From Valencia hispanica (taxonomy: Eukaryota; Chordata; Actinopteri; Cyprinodontiformes; Valenciidae): a stretch of DNA of 64,000 bases. The notes under the pieces are model-generated. The model saw only the letters and a list, made by a program, of their open reading frames with translations, ran no database searches and was not told the DNA's origin. Below are positions 54,098 to 61,718 of this stretch, one piece after another. The first letter of the stretch is position 1; every line of letters starts with the position of its first letter. The position numbers and the translations under genes are program-made. Location: NCBI GenBank assembly GCA_963556495.2, contig OY747716.1, positions 28,628,318 to 28,692,317 on the forward strand, read 5' to 3'.

Positions 54098-55581
54098 TAC
54101 TCAGCAAAAAAAGAAACGTCCCTTTTTCAGGACTGTGTATTTCAACAATAATGTTGAAAAAATCCAAATAACTTTACAGATCTTCATTGTAAAGGGTTTA
54201 AACAATGTTTTCCATGCATGTTCAATTAACCATAATCAATTAATTAACATGTCCCTGTGGAATGGTCGTTAAGACCTTAACAGCTTACAGAAAGTAGGCA
54301 TTTAAGGTCACAGTTCTAAAAACGCAGGACACTAAAGAGACTTGTCTACCGACTGTGAAAAACACCCAAAGAAAGATGCCCAGGTTCCCTGCTCATCTGC
54401 GTGAACGTGCATTAGGCATGCTGCAGGGAGGCATGAGGACTGCTGATGTGGCTAGGGCAATAAATTGCCATGTCCGCACTGTGAGACGCCTAAGACAGCG
54501 CTACAGGGAGACAGGAAGGACAGCTGATCATCCTCGCAGTGGAAGACCACGTGTAACAACACCTGCACAGGATCGGTACATCCGAATATCACACCTGCGT
54601 GACAGGTACAGGATGGCCACAACAACTGCCCGAGTCACACCAGGAACACACAATCCCTCCATCAGTGCTCAGATTGTCCGCAATAGGCTGAGAGAGGCTG
54701 GAGGCCTGTTGTAAGGCAGGTCCTTACCAGACATCACCAACAACATCGCCGCCTATGGGCACAAACCCACCTTCACTGGACCAAACAGGAGTGGCAAAAA
54801 GTGCTCTTCACTGATGAGTCACGGTTTTGTCTCACCAGGGGTGATGGACGGATTCGTGTTTATCGTCGAAGGAATGAGCGTTACACCGAGGCCTGTACCC
54901 TGGAGCGGGATCGATTTGGAGGTGGGGGGTCCGGCATGGTCTGGGGTGGTATATCACATCACCATCGGACTGAGCTTGTTGTCATTGCAGGGAATCTCAA
55001 TGCCTTGCGGTACAGGGAAGACATCCTCCTCCCTCATGTGGTATCCTTTATGCATGCTCATCCGGACATGATCCTCCAGCAGGACAATGCCACCAGCCAT
55101 ACGGCTCGTTCTGTGCATTAGTTTCTGCATGACAGCAATGTCAGTGTTCTGCCATGGCCAGAGAAGAGCACGGATCTCAATCCCATTGAGCACGTCTGGG
55201 ACCTGTTGGATTGCAGGGTGAGGGCTAGGGCCATTCCCACCAGAAATGTCCAGGAACTTGCCAGTGCCTTGGTGGAAGAGTGGGGTAACATCTCACAGCA
55301 AGAACTGACAAATCTGGTCCAGTCCATGAGGAGGAGATGCACTGCAGTACTTCAAGCAGCTGGTGGTTACACCAGATACTGACTGGTACTTTTGATTTTG
55401 AGCCTCCCTTCATTCAAGGACACATTATTCTATTTCTGTTAGTCACATGTCTGTGAAACATTTTAAGTTTATGTCTTATTGTGTTGACTCTTTTAGTGTT
55501 CATACAAATATTTACACACATTACGTTTACTGAAAGTAAAAACAGTTGAAAGTCAGAGGACGTTTCTTTTTTGCTGAGTTT
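54098..55581 (+). mobile_element. Tc1-like transposon, about 1.48 kb, inserted in the KDZ element
   Basis: Inverted ends CTCAGCAAAAAAAGAAACGTC (left, from about 54100) and CGTTTCTTTTTTGCTGAG (right, to about 55578). Both sit in TATA-rich sequence, so the TA duplication is present but its exact register is ambiguous. Full-length by family standards. Confidence 0.9.
54376..55382 (+). pseudogene. Tc1-like (DD34E) transposase, one frameshift and one stop
   Basis: MPRFPAHLRERALGMLQGGM starts at 54376, giving the first helix-turn-helix; GRTADHPRSGRPRVTTPAQD is the linker with an AT-hook-like GRPR. Around 54700-54715 the frame shifts (apparent stop after REAGGLL), then VLFTDESRFCL (first Asp), GGSGMVWGGI, MILQQDNATSHTARS (second Asp) and STDLNPIEHVWDLL (Glu) follow. 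A TAG at 55118-55120 breaks the frame after SVH. The end is GGYTRY at 55379. Only a small indel and one stop separate it from an open gene, so the insertion is younger than the other Tc1 remnants here. Confidence 0.9.
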
Positions 55582-55799
55582 ATATACACACACATATATA
55601 TATTATTACTATAAGTATTAATGTGTAAAACATCTTACTACAGTGCTTATCAATAATACATTGTCTTGTTGGAGTGAAGAGCCAGGGTTCTTTGATGGGG
55701 TGTTTTAAGCCCATTTAAACGCTTTCAGGTCCTGTAGCTCCCTCCACCTCTCAAAGGCTACGCCAATATTTAGCCTCGTTTTATCTCGGACTCGGCAAC
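55582..55799. other. Intervening KDZ element sequence
   Basis: No feature recognised. Confidence 0.4.
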
Positions 55800-56195
55800 T
55801 TCTTTCTTCTTAGCTTTTTTGTCCTCCTCTGTCATCTTCTTTTTGTTATCTTAGCCGTATATGCTGTTGTTGGCAGCAGCGATACGGCCAGTTTCTCTTT
55901 AGGTGGCTGTTGCAGCCGGTTACATAGCGGAGCGAGGGGCGGGTCGCGGTGTGTGTGTGAGGATGATAGACAGATGTCAGACACTCCATCAGACGCTGCT
56001 CTGGCTCTGACTGGGTGTTTTCTACCGGGCGCGGTGGATTCTTGCATATCGCAGTAGGGGCTGTAGGCGTGACCAATTGAGCTGCTTTTTTTTTTTACAG
56101 ATTACAAATCTCATTTCCTACTTTCAGGACATATGGACAGTTTTAGGAAATAATCACAAAGTTACTTTTATTCAAGTTACCTACTGCAGCTTTAA
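55800..56195. repeat. MITE-like dispersed repeat
   Basis: Contains CAGTTTCTCTTTAGGTGGCT, GACTGGGTGTTTTCTACCGG and GCGCGGTGGATTCTTGCATA, then the poly(T)ACAGATTACAAATCTCATTT stretch and CAAAGTTACTTTTATTCAAG. I recognise this arrangement from a fish DNA-transposon-derived repeat. Termini not resolved. Confidence 0.4.
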
Positions 56196-56278
56196 GACCT
56201 GTCTTAAAAAAGTATGTTCTCTGTTAAAATGTTTAGTGCAACTGTTATTCAATTACCCTTGCACTTCATTATTTATAG

Positions 56279-56496
56279 GCTATCCGAACGGATTTACAGA
56301 GGAGGGATCCAAGGGCCTCATCAGTCTACTGAAGAGAAGACTGCAAGAGCTAAGATTTAAACAGCAGACTGTAACAGGCACCTACAGAGCCATTCTCCAA
56401 CCAAGTCCTTCGCTGGTGGAAGAGGAGGCTGTGGCAATTGAGGAAGATATGGACTGGCAACATGACAACAGCTCTGATGATGACGATGACTTGTGA
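56279..56496 (+). CDS. Candidate last exon of the KDZ gene
   Basis: The acceptor TTATTTATAG ends at 56278. The exon then reads GYPNGFTEEGSKGLISLLKR, LQELRFKQQTVTGTYRAIL, a Pro/Glu-rich stretch and a strongly acidic end (EEDMDWQHD...DDDDDL) to the TGA at 56494-56496. A polyadenylation signal AATAAA is at 56664-56669. Its position, strand and acidic C-terminus fit the end of the transposase that begins at 51423, but the missing middle means this link is inferred. An alternative is an independent third gene. Confidence 0.5.
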
Positions 56497-58326
56497 TTTG
56501 ACTGACTTTGTCACACTACTAAAAGACAATCCTATTATTGTTGATTAATCATATGATTGTGAATGAGATGTGGTTGACAATTGACATAGTACTATTGTAT
56601 TATGTACACAACTGACAATATCTGTCAATACTTGCTGATGCCTGCAAATATGTTTAACAGTAAAATAAATGTGATTTGTAATATTATTATTGACTTTACT
56701 ATGGCTCATCCTTTAGCAAATTATTGTTTCCTAGGAGTAAAGACAATTGGGAGCTTTTAGACCATATCCATTTGATTATAAACTCATCAACAATCCCATG
56801 TTAAGGATAAGCCACAAATCAGCAGTGGAGAGTGCTGCGTGCATGTCATTAGTGTGTCATCGGTGAAGATGTAAGAAACCTCATCTGAAAGCAGAGAATA
56901 TTGAGGGTTCAACATCATTTGACTGTATCTAGTTTATGCATTAAAAACAATAACAGCCAGCCTTCCATTTAATTGGGAATACAGCCATCATTTCCCATAC
57001 AAATAAAGGATATTTAATTTACACACAGAAATGTAGTTGACCATTGGTTTAAGAAAGATCTAAAGTTAACGATTATGTTGTCATTAGTAAGAAAAGTCTG
57101 GAGAAAAATAAAAACAAAAATGTTTAATGGCTACATGATGTGCAGGCATATTTGTAGTAGAACTCAATATTAAACCCATTGAAACCAGAACAAACGTGAC
57201 AGGATGAAAAGCCTATTGTATCCTCGTAAAGTAATACAATTGGCTTAAATAAAATGCAGTAAATAGAAAAAGCTCCAAAGTAATTGTTCTGAAGTATAAT
57301 AATATAATTTAATCTCGTCTCGTCTCAGAGGTCGGACCAACAGCGGAAGCGCGTTTGTTTCATTTGGGGTACGTTCACGAGCATGCGACTTCTAACGTTT
57401 ATTATTTATGCATCTGATTACAGGCCAAATGAACTGCCTGGTGCGTCCTTAAACCACATTTTATTGAAAACAAACCATAAAACAAAATTGCTTTGTATAG
57501 GAACAATGACAATTCAAAAGCATGCAAGTAAATAAGTCATCCACTGTAAAGACAGATGCAAACCTGTTTGAGACGTAAGGTTATCAGTAGTTTAATTTAA
57601 TAGATGTCATTGAAAATAGTGCAGTCATTAGCATTCCCAGCTCAGAGATTCCCAGTGTTTATTGTTGTCAGAAGAGTAACCCAGGCCCTATGTTTGCTAT
57701 TGCTTCTTCAAAAGTTTTTGTTTGCTAACAATGAAGGACAGTAACCATACTTGCATCCTCCCTCCTACAACAAGCAATCATAACCCAGCGTCAACGTAAT
57801 GGCATAGTCAATTGAGCCACTTGTTGAGTAATTGACTATGCATTGGCGAACTTTTGGGGCACTTGTGGTTCAAAATACACATTTTAGAGCTGTAATCATA
57901 ATACATAATATTTGCCTACGGTTATCATACCGTCAGAATTTCATACCGGCCCATGCCTATTTGTACTATATATTTTATACACTCTGTCTCCATCACCTGC
58001 ATGTCCCTCCTCTGCTCAATCTCTCCTATTTCATCTCTCTCCCCTTGTCTTTTCTGACCCTCTTCATCTATATCTCTTTTTCACCATCTTCTCCTGTCCT
58101 CTCTTGCTGCTCCACTTGCTCCTTTTCAGGATCCCATGCTTTAAACACAACCAAAATAAAACATAGATTTAAGATCTAGTATCAGGATCAACATGTGAGT
58201 AAAAACTTTGACGGTTCAAGACAAAAGATATACTCTAAGTGGAACAAAATTGCCCAAAAGCAAACGAGGTTGTGCAAAAGACTATCTATGAATTTAAATC
58301 TGATTCATCTGAATAGGTTCACTGTG
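56497..58326. other. 3' regions between the two convergent genes
   Basis: A+T-rich non-coding sequence. Contains the polyadenylation site of the plus gene and, on the minus strand, AATAAA-type signals (for example TTTATT on the plus strand at 57658). The overlapping frames at 57832-58179 are Ser/Leu/Pro-rich with no domain, and are rejected. Confidence 0.4.
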
Positions 58327-59166
58327 TTATGGCCTACCTTCTAACAAGCCTTCAAAAAGGCACACCATCTTTTCCAGCACCGCATGAGCCACCACTGGCA
58401 GCTCAAAGGGGCACTGGAGCTGGGCTGTGTACTTTTTACTTTGTGGCCTGTACCTTCCCCACAACAAAAGGGGAAAGTATCCCAGGGCCTTAAGTTTCTC
58501 CACCTTAAATCATAGAAACAAACACAACAAATATTTTCAAGGCAGCATTCAAAAGGCAAACCACAGTAGTAATGTTAACATTTTGAAGTAAAAATTTATA
58601 TTTTTTTTGACTGATCAAAAGGATATCACAAAATCTTTTTTACCATCAATGCAGTATTATCAAATACTTTAGCCTGATTGCGGGACTTCTTTGTTTTTTC
58701 GGCCCAGTCATTTGCCCTGGTCCGGAAACCCTGCATGCGGGCCATCTGCCTGGACATTAGGTCCAGCAGCCTCCCACACTGAATGCAGGGTGCTGGAAAC
58801 TGGCAGTTAATGGGGACATATTAAGAAAAATCCACTCCTACAGTGTTTTTGAACATTTATTTAAATACCCTGAGTGTCTACCAACCCACAAAATGGAGCG
58901 TTCTCAGATTGCTGGTTTCTAAAGGGTCACAAACCTGTTCTGCTGCTTGATTCATGTCATATTTTGACCAAAGCACAGCACAGATGTTTTATATAAACCA
59001 CAGGGGACTGTTTAAAAAAAGGAGGAAAAGGTGAAGAATATTTCCTCTTTAATTAAAATGATAGACCATTGTACATTACCTACCTTGATGCACCTTCGAT
59101 TTGAAAAATTGCTCTTTTCCAGGCAATGAGGGAATTGTCGAAGGGTGGATCCACCTGGAATTTTTG
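58327..59166 (-). CDS. Unrecognised multi-exon gene of the KDZ element, convergent with the transposase (partial)
   Basis: Three minus-strand exons are supported by splice sites and phase. Exon 59084-59166 has acceptor TGTGTAG and donor AAG|GTAGGT and reads KIPGGSTLRQFPHCLEKSNF then SNRRCIK. Exon 58644-58799 has acceptor ACTGCCAG and donor ATG|GTAAAA and reads FPAPCIQCGRLLDLMSRQMA, then WAEKTKKSRNQAKVFDNTAL. Exon up to 58503, acceptor GATTTAAG, reads VEKLKALGYFPLLLWGRYRP then YTAQLQCPFELPVVAHAVLE. It ends either at the donor 58337 or at an in-frame stop at 58327-58329. Both internal junctions are phase 0 and the frame stays open across all three. The 5' coding end is not found; the likely start is in or near the right inverted repeat. 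CIQC is a possible zinc knuckle. I recognise no known domain. Confidence 0.6.
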
Positions 59167-59470
59167 CTACACACAAATAAACAAATAAACAAAACAATTA
59201 TATATAATTATTGACATGCCATGTGAAAAAAAAGGATTTAATTTGACAGGAGTGCCTGATGTGATCATATCCTAAGATTTTCAATTATTTTAACCAAAAA
59301 CATAAAGAAGGACATAAAATTAATCTTATTTACACCCATAAGGAAAGTTGTGTGGCCATAGAACAAAGTATCACCACAATAAATGATTATTTCCTTCTAT
59401 ATCACCATGTATGAAATCTGACTACCGGTACTCTGCTGGTTTTCAACCAAATCTCCTTCTTATCTGAATG

Positions 59471-59588
59471 TGTCTCTGTGGTGTAGCTCAGCGCCAACCC
59501 CAGAAAATGCGGAAGTACAAGCCTATAGCCAACAAAAGTCTTTGTACTTCTGCATTTTTGAGGGTAAGTGCTGAGGAGACACAGAGCA
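59471..59588. repeat. Imperfect foldback, about 118 bp
   Basis: Left arm 59471-59520 and right arm 59542-59588 pair, with GGAAGTACAA against TTGTACTTCTGC and CTCAGCGCC...ACCC against GGGTAAGTGCTGAG, around a loop of about 21 nt. It could be a tiny MITE or yield a structured RNA. Confidence 0.7.
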
Positions 59589-59960
59589 TTGTCAAAAACA
59601 GCAGGCTAGATAGAAAATCATCAACGTAGTCCTTTAAGACAAATTGCATATTAAGTAATCCAGTTATGTAAAAGGTGATATCAAAGTAAAACCTAGATGG
59701 GTAGCATCACACAAATGACAGGGTAATATCACAAAGCAACTTTTAATTTCTGTTAATAACAGGTTTCATCCTAGGCCTAAAAGAATTGTAATCTTAATGT
59801 GTGAATTATTGGTTAAATGCTGGTAGAAGTTAGAATTTTAATAGGAATTAGCCTATACATTAATTAATGTAGTACTGTAATTGGATCGCTCTTTGAATAA
59901 TTACCATTTGTTGCTTTGAAAACATTGAGCTCCCTTTGTTCACTGTTTAACATAAATTCC

Positions 59961-59992
<32 letters not shown>

Positions 59993-59995
59993 TTA

Positions 59996-60070
<75 letters not shown>
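59961..60070. repeat. (ATT)n meeting (AAT)n, self-complementary
   Basis: About ten ATT units (59963-59993), a short TTTATG spacer, then about 23 AAT units (60000-60070). The two blocks are reverse complements and can pair. Confidence 0.9.
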
Positions 60071-60073
<3 letters not shown>

Positions 60074-60327
60074 GTCCGAAATACTGATATGGACTCAGCT
60101 AACCTCTTGGGGTTAATTTATCACATTAGTTAAAAACTAAATCTATACTAAAACAAACATTTATTCAGTCTGTTCATTTATGATGTTGTCGTCCACCTTG
60201 TACAGGTAATAATAATAAATTTTATTTGTAGCGCACCTTACATTAAAATGAAATCTCAAAGTGCAGGTCTCAACAGTGTGGTTCTGGAAGTAAAAATCCC
60301 ATTCAATTTCTCCTTAGCGGATTTAAT

Positions 60328-61086
60328 TATTAGCCATAATGTCATAACCCTCGAAGGCAGACTTACTACGAGTTACAACAGTGTAAACCGATGGTATGTG
60401 CTCCTGTAGAAGACACAGGTTTGTAAAGATTCAACCTCGTTTGCAGAAAAACTGGAATTATTTGTAATATCGGACCAAAGAACTACACTACACACGATCA
60501 TAAAATGTCACTGCGACGTTTCTGATTGGTTCAGCTTGATGCTACCATGACGTTTCCCGACGACGTTCCCCGCGCCACAGGTAATTGGTTAGCTAGCACG
60601 ATAGGTACTAACAAAGTTGTTATGCCATAGTTAAGGTAGTCTATATGTTCACCAAACACAAGCAGATCAAACAACACTTGCATTAACAGAATAAACAACA
60701 ACAACGACTAAAAGTTACTTTCAAGGAACAATATAGGCTACTGTCACGCCAACTACAGTCGGAGGAACTCAATGTTCCACCTACAAGAAACGTAATAACG
60801 TCATTCTGACACATAGCACCATGAAAAGTGTTGCAAAAACACTAAAATGACTAAAAATACAATCAAAACTGTTATTTCATTATTTTAAAAAAGATACTCT
60901 CCCCTGCTTACCTGCTCGCGCTTCTGTTGATTCTGGCAAAACGGAGCTTCGCTGGTGACGTCATGACGTTGTGCGCCTCAATTCGCTATAGAAATTAGTG
61001 GCCGTATTGAAGATGTCAATATGGTACTGAATATTGTACTGACATTGTGGTTAAATAAAATAAAATAAAAAGTACTAACCAGAGAA
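60328..61086. repeat. Long inverted repeat, right arm (about 759 bp)
   Basis: Reverse complement of 50252-51025. It preserves the leader mini-exon (60367-60403), its splice signals and the leader donor (CAG|GTAAGC on the minus strand, exon edge at 60912). Confidence 0.9.
60367..61000 (-). promoter_or_regulatory. Mirrored leader for the minus-strand gene inside the right inverted repeat
   Basis: On the minus strand, TGACGTCA (about 60957-60964) precedes the donor at 60910-60911. A mini-exon of 37 nt (60403 down to 60367) with the same acceptor TTCTACAG and donor GTA|GTAAGT as the left arm follows. This places an identical promoter-leader cassette upstream of the minus gene. Confidence 0.5.
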
Positions 61087-61658
61087 AGAAAATAGTGGCA
61101 GGGATAGGCGTGATATCGGACGCAATCTAAGTGCGTCTGATATCACGCACTTAGATTGACTGGCAAAGTCCAACTGCGTCCTGTAAAACGCGAGTGGTTT
61201 GCATTGGAGGTGGTTAAGCCGAGCGTAGTGTCACAGACGATAAGGGTGTTGAAACTGGCAAATAGAATCTTCTTTAAAGGTAAATAATGGAAAACAATGA
61301 CATGTAGGCAATCCTAATCATAGAGCAAACGTAAATTGTTGTTGCTTGAAACGTCTTTTAGTCTGTGTAGTCGGTAAATGACGAGGTGAATTGATGACTA
61401 GCGAAGCCCTGAGCGTGTAATAACATCGCGGATGGTTTTACATTGAAGTTGATTGAAAGCCATGTGCGTGTCATGTAAATGGGTGCTATATGCGTGGGCA
61501 GAAAGCGCCGAAGGACGTGACAAAATGTCCATATAGGACGCCCTGGGATGAGAACGGGTTGTTAAATGCCCAAGGTAGATGCGCCAGGCCCCCAAAGGGC
61601 CGTTTGTTTTTTTTACAGCTGACATTTTAAACCACAAGGGGTCGCATACGGAATATAG
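61087..61658. other. Right-end-specific segment between long and terminal repeats
   Basis: 572 bp with no counterpart at the left end, which has only about 120 bp of unrelated sequence there (50131-50251). CpG-rich compared with the surroundings. Holds the overlapping palindromes at 61108-61158. Confidence 0.6.
61108..61158. repeat. Two overlapping palindromes
   Basis: Palindrome 1: CAATCTAAGTGCGT (61123-61136) pairs perfectly with 61145-61158 (loop of 8). Palindrome 2: 61108-61124 pairs with 61132-61148 with one mismatch (loop of 7). They share bases, so the two folds exclude each other. Confidence 0.85.
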
Positions 61659-61718
61659 GGTCGTTTTTTGGAGCCGTCACAATCGACCTATATGGTTGTT
61701 TTAATTTGCGGATGGACT

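Larger units (their letters stand above)
59167..60327. other. Upstream/intron region of the minus gene, with repeats
   Basis: Holds the foldback at 59471-59588 and the trinucleotide array at 59961-60070. ATAATAAATTTTATTTGTAG at about 60209 resembles an L2-type 3' terminus, but nothing follows it. Confidence 0.4.
50070..61718. mobile_element. KDZ (Zisupton-like) DNA transposon, about 11.6 kb, with long inverted repeats and nested insertions
   Basis: Outer ends are inverted: left 50074-50130 matches the reverse complement of 61659-61713 (shared TCCGCAAAT and TAGGTCGATTGTGAC). Further in, 50252-51025 is the inverted counterpart of 60328-61086. A candidate 8-bp target duplication is TGGTTTAT (50062-50069) versus GGGTTTAT (61719-61726), one mismatch. 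The plus-strand gene near the left has the cysteine cluster associated with KDZ transposases; a convergent minus-strand gene lies near the right. The body has been invaded by an L2 fragment, another LINE fragment, a Tc1-like element and a MITE-like repeat. Zisupton elements of fish are known to be large with 8-bp duplications. The exact ends are uncertain by a few bases. Confidence 0.75.

Noticed and set aside
57832..58179. 115-codon Ser/Leu-rich frame inside the KDZ element
   Set aside because: Low-complexity CTCT/TCTC sequence, no domain and no splice context.
50252..61086. Assembly artefact (duplicated inverted contig ends) as explanation of the long inverted repeat
   Set aside because: The arms differ by scattered substitutions and indels, have different outer neighbours, and are joined to an outer pair of terminal repeats, so a simple mis-assembly is unlikely, though long reads should confirm.
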